64,000 bases of DNA, taken from the NCBI GenBank assembly GCA_965276785.1, contig OZ255629.1, positions 1 to 64,000 of the forward strand. Direction: 5' to 3'. Both the position numbers and the translations under genes were made by a program. Under the pieces are notes generated by a model that was not told the DNA's origin, did no database searches, and saw only the letters and a list, made by a program, of their open reading frames with translations. The DNA is from LMUY01 sp965276785 (GTDB taxonomy: Bacteria > Pseudomonadota > Alphaproteobacteria > Acetobacterales > Acetobacteraceae). Shown here piece after piece: positions 1 through 8,459 of this stretch (position 1 is its first letter; the number at the start of each line of letters is the position of its first letter).

Positions 1-15
1 TTTCCGCAGCCTGCT

Positions 16-55
16 AGAGCATGATCGCTTCTGATAGGCGAAGCGCCCATGCTCT
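16..55. repeat. Short palindromic intergenic repeat, copy 1
   Basis: An imperfect hairpin with outer arms agagcatg (16-23) and catgctct (48-55) and inner arms cgcttc (26-31) and gaagcg (40-45). The core atcgcttctgayaggcga recurs in inverted orientation near 58580-58610, so this is a dispersed repeat rather than a local hairpin. The remaining bases to 365 (end of the transposase relic) show no convincing gene. Confidence 0.6.
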
Positions 56-365
56 CTCATGTCCGTCTTCAAGAGCGTAGGCCGTGATGATCCGTTCGCC
101 GATTTACGCCGGCGTTATATGGCGTTTGCTGCCGCCCAGGGCAGGAGGCGGGGCTCGCTTTAGCGACGGTTGATCCATCTCTGATACGCGGGTTGGTTAC
201 CGCATGACCTGGTTCGTCGCGGAGCTGGCCAGATCTAGTGGCGAGCGTCGGATCGTGTCCGGCTCATAGCGCATGCGGGGGTTCTCCACCCTGGCCCCGC
301 CCCCAGCCTCGGGCGTCAGCTGGTGTCTGCCTGCTTTCCCGTCTGCCCGCTGGCTTGCTGGGCCG

Positions 366-1204
366 CTACGCGTGCGCCGGCTGCACGTGGCGGGCAATCG
401 ACCAAGCAAAGCCCAGCAACTCGCGCGCAATCGCAGTGGCCACCGTCTGCGTCGGCTTGCCCGCCGTGGTCAGACGCCGATAGCGCGCACACAGCCGAAC
501 CTGAGCTTTCCAGGCGATCTCGCGCAGGGCCTGCAAGGCAGTGACCACCGGCGCCATCGACCAGCTCGGCAGCACCCGGATCTGCTCGCCCAGCGCATCG
601 CGCCGCCGTTCAGCGTCGGTAACCACGGCGATGTCGTCTTGCAGCACGATCTGCTGCGCCGGGTGCTCGAACCGCAGCCCCGCCAGCCGTACCCGGTTGC
701 TGCGCGTCCAGGCCGTCTTGCCGTCATACGCACGGCCATGCCGCAGCAGAAACCCGCTCAGCTGCTGGCGGCCGCGGCGCACCGCCTGCACCGCAACCAT
801 GCGCGCCCGTACCAGATCGCGCATCGCCTCATGCGCCGCGTCCGGCACCCAGATCGCCCGCAAGTCGCCCGCACAATGCAGCGGGGCCAAACTCACCGCG
901 TCCCGCCGGTCTTGACCCGGTCGCCCGCCCGGCGCGGGATCAGCCAAGCTGCGACAACAGCGCACGCATCGCCCGCCTGGATCAAGTGCCGGTGCACGCC
1001 GTCGCCGCAAGGCCCGGCCTCGTAGCAGAAGCTCAGCCGTTCGTGCTTGCGCCCGAACTTGGCCAGACGCTTGTCCAGCGCCGCCGGTGTCGTCTCAATC
1101 GTGCCAACAAACGCGGCCGCGTCGCGCAAACCGCCCCGAGCAATTGCAACCGCAATCGTCGCCTTGTGCACGTCAAGCCCGATCAATGGGGTAACCTCTT
1201 CCAT
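366..1204 (-). pseudogene. IS110-type transposase, frameshifted
   Basis: The N-terminal half (start codon at 1204, reading MEEVTPLIGLDVHK) carries the DEDD-type RuvC-like start typical of IS110/IS1111 transposases. It ends prematurely near 893. The family's next conserved stretch, DRRDAVSLA...DAAHEAMRDLVRAR, continues in another frame down to 366. At about 903-916 the sequence reads aagaccggcggg where the family pattern (VKTDRRDA) needs aagaccgaccggcggg. This is a net loss of four bases, consistent with losing one unit of an accg/accg direct repeat. The element is therefore probably inactive. No terminal inverted repeats were expected or found, so its ends are undefined. Confidence 0.8.
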
Positions 1205-1331
1205 GACCCGTCTGCGATATGCCTCAGGCTCGGCACCGGCCCATCCGGCGCAACCCTCGATATCGGCATACTTCAGCAAGGCGGGTCAACCGCCCCGCTG
1301 ACCGACACGAGGTCTAGCTGTCTGCCGACGG

Positions 1332-1357
1332 GCTGACGCGCAACACAGCGCGTCAGC
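1332..1357. terminator. Perfect hairpin downstream of ftsH
   Basis: A ten-base perfect stem gctgacgcgc/gcgcgtcagc encloses a six-base loop aacaca. It lies about 36 bases past the ftsH stop codon on the minus strand and before the broken transposase. There is no clear T-tract on either side, so it may be a weak or Rho-assisted terminator or a processing hairpin. Its role is inferred. Confidence 0.45.
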
Positions 1358-1392
1358 GTATTGCCGTCCGCGCTCCGGCAATCGCACTAGAC

Positions 1393-3273
1393 CTATTCCG
1401 CCGCCTTCGGAGCGGGCAGGGCAGCCGGTTCAATCGCGCTCCGGTTCACCACGGTGGAAATCGCGTCCAACTGCCCTCCCGTCAGCGTCTCTTGCTGCAG
1501 CAAATCGGCTGCCGACCGGCGCAGCAGGCTCTCATTGCTGGCAAGTATCCGCCGGGCGAGCTGGTAGGCATTGTCCACGAGGTTGCGCACCGCGACATCG
1601 ATGCTGGCGGCCGTGTCTTCACTGTAGCTGCGGGGGCGGAAATCGGGCGTGCGCGTCGGCATCATCGAGTTGCGCTCGGTCTCGTAGGCGATCTGCCCCA
1701 AGGTCGGGTCCATCCCAAAGCGCATCACCATGGCGCGGGCAATATCGGTCGACTTCACCAAGTCGTCCGAGGCACCGGTGGAGATTTGCTGGAAGATCAG
1801 TTCCTCAGCCGCCCGGCCCGACAGCAGCACGACGATACGGTTGACCAGTTCGTCCCGGCTCATCAGAAAATGCTCTTCGGTTGGCCGCTGCATCGTGTAG
1901 CCGAGCGCCGCGATGCCCCGGGGAATAATGGAAATCTTGTGCACCGGGTCGGTGCCCGGCAGCACCATCGCGGAAATGGCATGCCCCATCTCGTGATGCG
2001 CCACGATCTCGCGCTCATGCGGGCCGAGCAGCCGGTTGCGCTTTTCCAACCCGGCAACCAGCCGCTCGATGGCCGCCTCGAAATCCAGCAGCGTGACCGA
2101 CTCGGCTCCATGGCGGGTGGCAAGCAAGGCGGCCTCGTTGGCCAGATTGGCCAGATCGGCCCCAGTGAAACCCGGCGTAAGCTGGGCGATGTCGTCCGGC
2201 TCCACGCCGGCGGCCAGCGTGATGCGGCCCAAATAAATGCGCAGGATCTGGCAGCGGCCCTTGCGGTCGGGCCGGTCCACCAGCACCTGCCGGTCGAACC
2301 GGCCGGGGCGCAGCAGTGCCGGGTCGAGCACCTCGGGCCGGTTGGTGGCGCCGATGATCACCAGGCCGCTGGTGGGATCGAACCCATCCATCTCCGACAG
2401 CAATTGGTTGAGCGTCTGCTCCTTCTCGTCGTGGCCGCCCATCGCCGGGCCATTGCGCGCGCCGCCGAGCGCGTCGATCTCGTCGATGAAGATGATGGCG
2501 GGCGCCTTCGCCCGTGCCTCCTTAAACATGTCGCGCACGCGTGCGGCGCCCACGCCCACGATCATCTCGACGAATTCCGAGCCAGAAATAGAGTAGAACG
2601 GCACACCCGACTCGCCGGCCACCGCGCGGGCCAGCAGCGTCTTGCCTGTGCCGGGCGGCCCGATCAGCAGCACACCTTTCGGCACGTGCGCGCCCAGCCG
2701 GCCATAGCGTTCCGGCGCCTTGAGGAACTCGACGATCTCCATCAGCTCGTCCTTCGCCTCGTCGGCGCCGGCCACGTCGGTGAAGCGGGTCTTGGTGTCG
2801 CTCTCGGCGTACACGCGCGCACGGCTGCGGCCGATGTTCATCAGCCCGCCCATGCCGCCCCCCACGCCCGAGGCCATGCGGCGGCCGAGCAGGAACCAAA
2901 TGCCCCAGAAGAACGCCAGCGGCAGGATCCAGCCAAGCGCGCTGGAGAGCCACCCTGGTGGCGGTGAGCCGGCGAAGCTCACCTGGCTGGAGTCGAGCGA
3001 CTGCGCGAGCGCCGGATCGACCCGCACGGTGGTAAAACGGTTGGGCTGCCCTTTCGGCGCGTCCTTGATGCTGCCTTCGATCCGGTCGTTGCTGATTACC
3101 AGGTTGTCGAGCTTGCCGCCATGCAGCATGTCCTGGAACTGGCTGTAGGGCAGCGTCTGCACCCGGCCGAGGCCCATGCTGCCGAGATAATCCTGCAGCA
3201 TCAGCATCACCACGAAGGCGGCCAGCACGTAATAGAACGTAAAGTGGTGCTCGCCCTTAATCTTGGTCGCCAT
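1393..3273 (-). CDS. ftsH: ATP-dependent zinc metalloprotease FtsH
   Basis: A membrane-anchored AAA+ protease of 626 residues that would unfold and degrade membrane and short-lived cytosolic proteins. A first membrane helix lies near 14-30 and a second near 110-130, flanking the small FtsH periplasmic domain. Walker A GPPGTGKT is at 205-212 and Walker B IIFIDEID at 260-267. The second region of homology (NRPEVLDPALLRPGRFD) follows. The zinc site HEMGH is at 427-431, with the later acidic ligand in GASDDLVKSTD. The start at 3273 (MATKIKGEHH) is preferred over the longer frame to 3309 because the conserved N-terminus begins there. It stands alone beside an insertion-sequence relic. The glycine-rich stretch SGVGGGMGGLMNIG and the GARNG-type loop suggest it could be an accessory paralogue, but that cannot be decided here. 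Confidence 0.92.
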   Translation of the reverse strand: MATKIKGEHHFTFYYVLAAFVVMLMLQDYLGSMGLGRVQTLPYSQFQDMLHGGKLDNLVISNDRIEGSIKDAPKGQPNRFTTVRVDPALAQSLDSSQVSFAGSPPPGWLSSALGWILPLAFFWGIWFLLGRRMASGVGGGMGGLMNIGRSRARVYAESDTKTRFTDVAGADEAKDELMEIVEFLKAPERYGRLGAHVPKGVLLIGPPGTGKTLLARAVAGESGVPFYSISGSEFVEMIVGVGAARVRDMFKEARAKAPAIIFIDEIDALGGARNGPAMGGHDEKEQTLNQLLSEMDGFDPTSGLVIIGATNRPEVLDPALLRPGRFDRQVLVDRPDRKGRCQILRIYLGRITLAAGVEPDDIAQLTPGFTGADLANLANEAALLATRHGAESVTLLDFEAAIERLVAGLEKRNRLLGPHEREIVAHHEMGHAISAMVLPGTDPVHKISIIPRGIAALGYTMQRPTEEHFLMSRDELVNRIVVLLSGRAAEELIFQQISTGASDDLVKSTDIARAMVMRFGMDPTLGQIAYETERNSMMPTRTPDFRPRSYSEDTAASIDVAVRNLVDNAYQLARRILASNESLLRRSAADLLQQETLTGGQLDAISTVVNRSAIEPAALPAPKAAE

Positions 3274-3351
3274 CGCATCGCTCTCCCAGCCCGCCGCCTC
3301 CCCCAACACCGGATGGAGCCGAATTCGCCAGTGGCTCGGCCGCCAAGCTGG

Positions 3352-4344
3352 TCACGAGTGGGTGAGCGGGCCGAAGCGCTCGGTCTCCAGTGCCAGCAGC
3401 GCGAACGTGGCCAGCCAGTGTTCCCCCATGTAGTCGCCAGTGACGTGCGGCAGGCTGGCGGCGATGTGGGCGTCTGCCGCCGCCAGCAGCCGCCCGGACA
3501 GCGAAGGCAGCTCGGCGGCCAAGGCGCGAAAGCACCAGGCGCGGCAAAAATTCGTGCCGTCGAGATGCGCCAGCTTGCCGTCCGAACGGTCGCTGACCAC
3601 CGCCGGTTGGAACAAGGCGGCCGGGTCACCCGCTCCAAGGCGCGGCAGGAAGCCAGCGAGCCAGGGGGCGAACCGGTCCTCCGGCAACACTCGGGCCATG
3701 CACAGCGCCTCGATCAGCGCCGAAGACAAGAAATCGTCGCCACAGGGCTCCCAGGCCGGACAGTCCCGGTCGCTGCCGAACCACTCTTGCGCACGGACGC
3801 GAATCAGCGCTTGCAGCGCCCGATCGGGATAGTCCGCCGCCAGGACCAGGGCGAACGCGGTATTGGCATGAGTGCCGGCGCGGATCGGATAGGTGAGCTT
3901 TGGCAGATAGTCGCCGAACCGCTGGGCGAAGGCGCGAGCCAATGGCTGCAGCGTGGCCGCGTGCGGTTCGGGCAGCGCTTGCGCCAAGGCGAGCAGCCAG
4001 GCCCAGCCGTACGGCCGTTCGAACCCCTTCGCTTCCGGTCGCTCGAGATAGGCAAGCTCCCCTGCGACCGCCTCCGCCGTGATCCGCCGCGCCAGCAGGG
4101 CTTGGATCGCCCTGGCTTGCGGCAGCCCGGGCTGCCGGCGAAGCAGCTGGGCCAGCAGCCAATAGCCATGCACGCAAGAATGCCAGTCGAAGCTGCCGAA
4201 GAAGACCGGGTGCAGCGCGCGGGGCGGTTGCACGTTGGCGCTGGAAGCGAGCACATGGTCCAGCTTGGCAGGATACTCGCGTTCGACATGGCCGAGCGCG
4301 GCTTCGGCAAACCGGGCCGCCAGGGCAGGGGTGAGACGGTGCAT
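3352..4344 (-). CDS. DUF2891 family protein
   Basis: A 330-residue, probably cytosolic all-helical protein. Features of the family include FGSFDWHSCVHGYW near the N-terminus, the HANTAFAL block in the middle and a C-terminal GDYMGEHWLATFALL. The helical, Trp/His-rich pattern resembles alpha/alpha-barrel proteins, but no enzymatic role is established that I know of. The start at 4344 (MHRLTPALAARF) is chosen because the longer frame to 4518 is low-complexity arginine-rich sequence that overlaps the divergent gene. That gene starts at 4390, leaving 45 bases for both promoters. Confidence 0.75.
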   Translation of the reverse strand: MHRLTPALAARFAEAALGHVEREYPAKLDHVLASSANVQPPRALHPVFFGSFDWHSCVHGYWLLAQLLRRQPGLPQARAIQALLARRITAEAVAGELAYLERPEAKGFERPYGWAWLLALAQALPEPHAATLQPLARAFAQRFGDYLPKLTYPIRAGTHANTAFALVLAADYPDRALQALIRVRAQEWFGSDRDCPAWEPCGDDFLSSALIEALCMARVLPEDRFAPWLAGFLPRLGAGDPAALFQPAVVSDRSDGKLAHLDGTNFCRAWCFRALAAELPSLSGRLLAAADAHIAASLPHVTGDYMGEHWLATFALLALETERFGPLTHS

Positions 4345-4389
4345 GCGGCCACCCTGGCAAGCTGGATCGGGCCAGTCTAGCCTGGCGGC

Positions 4390-5034
4390 ATGCCCGATTG
4401 CGCCGTTTGCTCCACGCCTGCGCCGCCGCCGTTTCGCGTGCCGCCGCCGGAGGGTGCCCCCGACTTGGACGGGCGGCCTGGCGAGCCGGCCCGGTCCACC
4501 CTGCCGCGCTGGCTGCAACGCTGCCGCGGCTGCGGCGCCTGCGCCCCCAACCTGGCCGAGCTGCCGGCTGACGCGGCCAGCATCGTCCGCAGCGAGGCTT
4601 ATCGGGCGGAACGCTCGCCATACTTGCGCTGGGCCGCGCTGGCGGCTGGCACCGAGGCCGAGGCAGACGCCTGGCTGCAGGCCGCCTGGTCGGCTGAGGA
4701 TGCCGGGCAGCCAAGCGCCGACCTGCGCCGCCGGGCGGCCGCTGCTTGGCGCGATGCCGCGGCCCCGGGACTGGTGGTGCGCGCGGCCGACGTGTTGCGT
4801 CGCGCCGGGCTCTTCGCCGAGGCCGAGGCACGGCTCAACAGCGCGACCATGCCCTCGGTCGGCCCGGCGGCCGCCGTCGCCGCGTTCGAGCGGACGTTAA
4901 TCAAGGCGCGCGACGCAAGCCCGCATCTACTGAGCAGCGCGTTGCGTCCGCCGTCGCGCTCGCCGCATGTGATCCACGGTCAGCGGGCCGCCGCAGGGCT
5001 TTGGAGCCGGCTGTTCCGCACCGGCCGGCTGTGA
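4390..5034 (+). CDS. Hypothetical protein with two CxxC pairs
   Basis: 214 residues, family not recognised. Two CxxC pairs (CAVC at 4-7 and CRGCGAC near 45-51) separated by a proline-rich linker suggest a zinc-ribbon-like N-terminus. The rest is alanine-rich and helical (EAEADAWLQAAW, LFAEAEARL), possibly TPR-like, and ends in a basic tail. It is divergent from the DUF2891 gene. A regulatory or adaptor role is only a guess. Confidence 0.6.
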   Translation: MPDCAVCSTPAPPPFRVPPPEGAPDLDGRPGEPARSTLPRWLQRCRGCGACAPNLAELPADAASIVRSEAYRAERSPYLRWAALAAGTEAEADAWLQAAWSAEDAGQPSADLRRRAAAAWRDAAAPGLVVRAADVLRRAGLFAEAEARLNSATMPSVGPAAAVAAFERTLIKARDASPHLLSSALRPPSRSPHVIHGQRAAAGLWSRLFRTGRL

Positions 5035-5230
5035 TTGGCTAATACAGCGTTTCCATGGATCGACTCCTATCATGCCGCCTCTGCGATCTCTTCCGGCGGG
5101 TCAGCTTCATGGCATCGCTGTCTGAGGGTGATCGCATCAAGCCTACGCCGAAGCACTCACTGGCGGGATTGCACGGTATTACCTATCGTTTTTGCAACCG
5201 TCCCGCTGGCAGCAATCATTCCGCCCAAGA

Positions 5231-6757
5231 TCAGTTCTGCGCCCGCACATCCTTGATATCGCGGAACGTCAGCCCTTCGTTCGCATCCATCACCCGCTTC
5301 AGGCTGAACGCGGAGGAAGCAAGGAACACCGGGTCGCCGTCCACGTCGTCGGCCATGGCGGTGCGCTGCACCTGAGCGAACCGCTCCACCGCCGCCTTCT
5401 CGCCGCTCATCCAACGCGCCAGCGCATACGGCACGCCCTCGAACCCGATCGCCACGCCATACTCCCCCTGTAGCCGCGCGATCAGCACGTCGAGCTGCAA
5501 CGTCCCAACCACCCCCACGATCGGCGGGCTGCCATCCTGTGGCCGGAACAACTGCACCACCCCTTCTTCCGCCAGTTCCTGCAGCGCCTGGCGCAGCTTC
5601 TTGGCCTTCATCGCGTCATCCAGCCGCACTCGGCGCAGGATTTCCGGCGCGAAATACGGCACGCCGACGAAGTTCAGCGCCTCTTCCTCCGACAGCGTGT
5701 CGCCGATCCGCAGCGTGCCATGGTTGGGGATGCCGACAACGTCGCCGGCAAAGGCCTCGTCGGCGATCTGCCGGTCCCGCGCGAAGAAGAACTGCGGCGC
5801 ATGCAGCGGGATCAGCTTGCCGGTGCGCACCTGGCGCAGCCGCATGCCGCGCTCAAGCCGGCCGCTGCACACCCGGGCAAAGGCGATGCGGTCGCGATGG
5901 TTCGGGTCCATGTTGGCCTGGATTTTGAACACCAGGGCGGTGAGCTTGTCCTCGCTGGCCTGCACCACGCGCGTGTCGGCCGGCTGGGCGCGGGGAGGCG
6001 GGCCGAACGCGGCCAGGCTGTCGAGCAGGTCGGTGACGCCGATCTCCTTGATCGCGCTGCCGAAGAACACCGGCGTCAGGTGCCCGGCGTTAAAGCCCGC
6101 CAGATCGAACTCCGGCAGCGCCGCGCGGGCGAGGTCGATCTCCTCCGCCATGGCGATCATCCGCTCGTCCGATTGCGCCAGCGGTTCGGCGGTATGCACC
6201 TCCCGCGTCCGCAGGTCATACGTGCCGGCGAAGCGGGCGGCGCGGCCGATCGGCCAGGTCACCGGCGCCGTGTCCAGTGCCAGCGTGTTGCCCACTTCGT
6301 CGAGCAGGTCGAACGGGTCGCGCGCCTCGCGGTCCATCTTGTTGACGAAGGTGAGGATCGGGATGTCCCGCAGCCGGCAAATCTCGAACAGCTTGCGGGT
6401 GCGCGCCTCGATCCCCTTGGCGGCATCGATCACCATCACCGCGCAATCCACCGCCGTCAGCGTGCGATAGGTGTCCTCCGAGAAGTCCTCATGGCCCGGC
6501 GTGTCCAGCAGGTTGAACACGCAGCCGCCATAGTCGAACGTCATCACCGAGGTGACGACCGAGATGCCGCGCTCCCGCTCGATCCCCATCCAGTCCGACC
6601 GGGTGCGCCGCCGCTCGCCTTTGGCCCGCACATTGCCCGCAAGCTGGATCGCCCCACCCGCGCGCAACAGCCGCTCGGTGAGCGTGGTCTTGCCCGCATC
6701 CGGATGAGAGATGATGGCAAAGGTGCGTCGGCGGGCGATTTCTTCGGCGGGGGTCAT
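5231..6757 (-). CDS. prfC: Peptide chain release factor 3
   Basis: A 508-residue translational GTPase that recycles RF1/RF2 from the ribosome after peptide release. The G1 loop SHPDAGKTT is at residues 17-25. The RF3-typical switch region SDWMGIERERGISVVTSVM follows, then the G3 motif DTPGHEDF and the G4 motif NKMD. The C-terminal RF3 domain contains the QLDVLIARLQGEYGV block. Length and order match the family. The 196 bases between its stop and the upstream plus-strand gene hold no supported gene. Confidence 0.95.
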   Translation of the reverse strand: MTPAEEIARRRTFAIISHPDAGKTTLTERLLRAGGAIQLAGNVRAKGERRRTRSDWMGIERERGISVVTSVMTFDYGGCVFNLLDTPGHEDFSEDTYRTLTAVDCAVMVIDAAKGIEARTRKLFEICRLRDIPILTFVNKMDREARDPFDLLDEVGNTLALDTAPVTWPIGRAARFAGTYDLRTREVHTAEPLAQSDERMIAMAEEIDLARAALPEFDLAGFNAGHLTPVFFGSAIKEIGVTDLLDSLAAFGPPPRAQPADTRVVQASEDKLTALVFKIQANMDPNHRDRIAFARVCSGRLERGMRLRQVRTGKLIPLHAPQFFFARDRQIADEAFAGDVVGIPNHGTLRIGDTLSEEEALNFVGVPYFAPEILRRVRLDDAMKAKKLRQALQELAEEGVVQLFRPQDGSPPIVGVVGTLQLDVLIARLQGEYGVAIGFEGVPYALARWMSGEKAAVERFAQVQRTAMADDVDGDPVFLASSAFSLKRVMDANEGLTFRDIKDVRAQN

Positions 6758-6837
6758 GGTTCACCTGCTACGCGAATACGCTTGAACGTATGTCGGGCCA
6801 TCTAGAAAAACTGGAGCAGCAGCTACCAAGGTGAGAC

Positions 6838-7143
6838 ATGCGCTTCGAGTTGGATGAGAATGGAACCTCTCACCCGATCCTGACGGTCACCATCATCACG
6901 CTCGGCGTTAGACTGCACATCATGGGAGAGGCAAGCTTCCATGGTCGCAACCTGCGCCTTGTTGGTGTACACGTTCACGGTGCTGCCCCGAATGTTCTTG
7001 GCGCGGCGAGGCTTCGCTCAATCGCGTTGGCCGCTCTGGAGGAGTTTGGTTGGGATGAGATCGTCATTGAGGGAGCAGTTCGAAGCAACGGCGCGCGACC
7101 AGGGCGAAAACCGGCCCCGATCAGGTTCGCCAGAACGCGTTGA
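6838..7143 (+). CDS. Small hypothetical protein, possible toxin-like
   Basis: 101 residues, product not assigned. A beta-rich first half (HPILTVTIITLGVRL) is followed by a helix and a basic C-terminus reading IVIEGAVRSNGARPGRKP. That C-terminal pattern, an I-x-EG-x-R..GA.PGR block then hydrophobic-basic residues, reminds me of toxin domains at the ends of polymorphic toxins. This is only a resemblance. The gene overlaps the next one by 89 bases. The pair has a less GC-biased composition than its neighbours prfC and rpsD, suggesting transfer. Confidence 0.5.
   Translation: MRFELDENGTSHPILTVTIITLGVRLHIMGEASFHGRNLRLVGVHVHGAAPNVLGAARLRSIALAALEEFGWDEIVIEGAVRSNGARPGRKPAPIRFARTR
7038..7044 (+). promoter_or_regulatory. 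Strong ribosome binding site inside the upstream gene
   Basis: The sequence ggaggag lies ten bases before the ATG at 7055, within the coding sequence of the 6838-7143 gene. It decides the start of the second gene of the pair and implies independent translation initiation. Confidence 0.6.
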
Positions 7144-7366
7144 ACTAGAGTGGGACCGTAACTTCCATAATACCATCGACGCGATCAAGGCGTTGCGAGA
7201 CTGCGGGCTGACGCTTCTCGACGCCAAACGAAAGATTGAGGACCTTATGGCCAGCGGATCGCTGCTGGTCGATCTGCCTGCCGTCGAAAACAAGGCCGCT
7301 CTCATCGAGCGTATAAATCAAACCGGCGCCACGGCTAGAATAGTGACGCCGGTGAGTGCCAAGTAA
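7055..7366 (+). CDS. Small protein with bL12 C-terminal-like fold
   Basis: 103 residues. After a charged N-terminal stretch, the region from FHNTIDAIKALRDCGL to GATARIVTP follows the pattern of the ribosomal protein L7/L12 C-terminal domain: an AIK.LR..GL..AK helix pair, a central acidic segment, then a final A.LIERI...GA.A.I strand. Only this domain is present, without the L12 N-terminal dimerisation part, so it is not the ribosomal protein itself. The start is set by a strong ggaggag at 7038-7044. Its reading frame overlaps the preceding gene by 89 bases, so the two are almost certainly co-expressed. It could be the partner or immunity protein of the upstream product. Confidence 0.55.
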   Translation: MRSSLREQFEATARDQGENRPRSGSPERVELEWDRNFHNTIDAIKALRDCGLTLLDAKRKIEDLMASGSLLVDLPAVENKAALIERINQTGATARIVTPVSAK

Positions 7367-7367
7367 T

Positions 7368-7985
7368 CTACCGCGAGTAGAATTCCACCACCAGGTTTGG
7401 CTCCATCTGCACCGGATACGGCACGTCGCTCAGCTTCGGCGCCCGGTTGAACTTGCCCTTCATCGCCCGGTGGTCCACGTCCAAATACTCCGGCACGTCC
7501 CGCTCGGTGCTCTGCGTGCTGTCCAGCACCACGGCCAGTTGCTTGGACTTCTCGCGCACCTCGATCTCGTCACCATCGCGCACCAGGAACGAGGGGATGT
7601 TCACCCGCTTGCCGTTCACATGTACATGGCCGTGATTGACGAACTGCCTGGCAGCAAACGGCGTGAGGGCGAATTTCAGCCGGTACACCACAGCATCCAG
7701 CCGCCGCTCCAGCAACTCGACGAGATTTTCCGACGTATCACCTTTACGGCGCACCGCCTCCTCGTAGTATTTGCGAAACCGCTTCTCGCCGATGTTGCCG
7801 TAATACCCTTTCAGCTTCTGCTTGGCCATCAACTGAATGCCGAAGTCCGTTGGCTTCTGCTTGCGGCGTTGGCCATGCTGCCCGGGGCCGTAATCGTGCT
7901 TGTTAATCGGCGACTTCGCCCGACCCCATAGGTTCACCCCCAACCGGCGATTGATCTTGAACTTGCTCTCCGTCCGCTTCGTCAT
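7368..7985 (-). CDS. rpsD: 30S ribosomal protein S4
   Basis: 205 residues, the usual length. S4 binds 16S rRNA early in small-subunit assembly and can repress its own operon in other bacteria. It begins MTKRTESKFKINRRLG and has the family signature block GYYGNIGEKRFRKYYEEA. The S4 RNA-binding domain follows (RLDAVVYRLKFALTPFAARQ, then NGHVHVNGKRVN-like). The N-terminal zinc-binding cysteines of some S4 proteins are absent. It is an isolated gene here, as in other alphaproteobacteria. Its stop is one base beyond the stop of the converging plus-strand gene. Confidence 0.97.
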   Translation of the reverse strand: MTKRTESKFKINRRLGVNLWGRAKSPINKHDYGPGQHGQRRKQKPTDFGIQLMAKQKLKGYYGNIGEKRFRKYYEEAVRRKGDTSENLVELLERRLDAVVYRLKFALTPFAARQFVNHGHVHVNGKRVNIPSFLVRDGDEIEVREKSKQLAVVLDSTQSTERDVPEYLDVDHRAMKGKFNRAPKLSDVPYPVQMEPNLVVEFYSR

Positions 7986-8165
7986 GCCTCAGGCCAATCC
8001 GTCGTTTATCGCCCGTTGTAGGAGCGTTGTTGCACCGGTCGGCCCTTCGCTCACGCGAAAAGCGGGCGCGGAGCCCGCAGCTCCGTCCACGTTCCCGGCA
8101 GTGGCGCGGGACTACGCCGCGTCCGCCGCCTTGTCAAACGTGCCCGGCGGCGGCATCTCCCTGCC

Positions 8166-8366
8166 ATGATCAACCGCGGCGACATCATCTGGCTCGGCGT
8201 GGCCTCGGGCGTGACCGGCGGCATGATCGGCGGCCTCATGCTGGGCATCGGCATCGCCATGATGATCGAGCGCGTCTACGCCGGCCTGCTGTTGATTTGC
8301 GTCGGCGCGCCGTGTTCGGGGCTGATCGGCTGGCTGCTGGCCCGCCGGTTGGCGCGGCAGGTCTAG
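8166..8366 (+). CDS. Small two-helix membrane protein
   Basis: 66 residues, family not recognised. Two hydrophobic glycine-rich segments (about 8-35 and 40-58) are separated by the short polar turn IERVY, and the C-terminus is basic. The frame ends just before a strong hairpin at 8369-8437, which fits a real transcription unit. There is no clear partner gene. Confidence 0.45.
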   Translation: MINRGDIIWLGVASGVTGGMIGGLMLGIGIAMMIERVYAGLLLICVGAPCSGLIGWLLARRLARQV

Positions 8367-8368
8367 CA

Positions 8369-8437
8369 GGGCTCCGCCCCGAACCCGAAAGGTGTCCAGA
8401 GGACGACTGTCCTCTGGTGGGGTTTGGGGCGAAGCCC
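8369..8437. terminator. Long palindrome between converging genes
   Basis: The inner perfect stem ccagaggac/gtcctctgg (8396-8404 and 8409-8417) is extended by an outer stem gggctccgcccc/ggggcgaagcccc with a few mismatches. It sits between the small membrane gene and the converging EamA gene, so it can end transcription from both sides. The outer and inner modules look like the dispersed palindromes common in Acetobacteraceae intergenic DNA, from memory. Confidence 0.65.
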
Positions 8438-8459
8438 CAATCTGCGCTTCCCAGAGTTA

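Noticed and set aside
5035..5256. Small frame between the CxxC protein and prfC
   Set aside because: Starts on a non-ATG codon, overlaps the prfC end and has no recognisable pattern.
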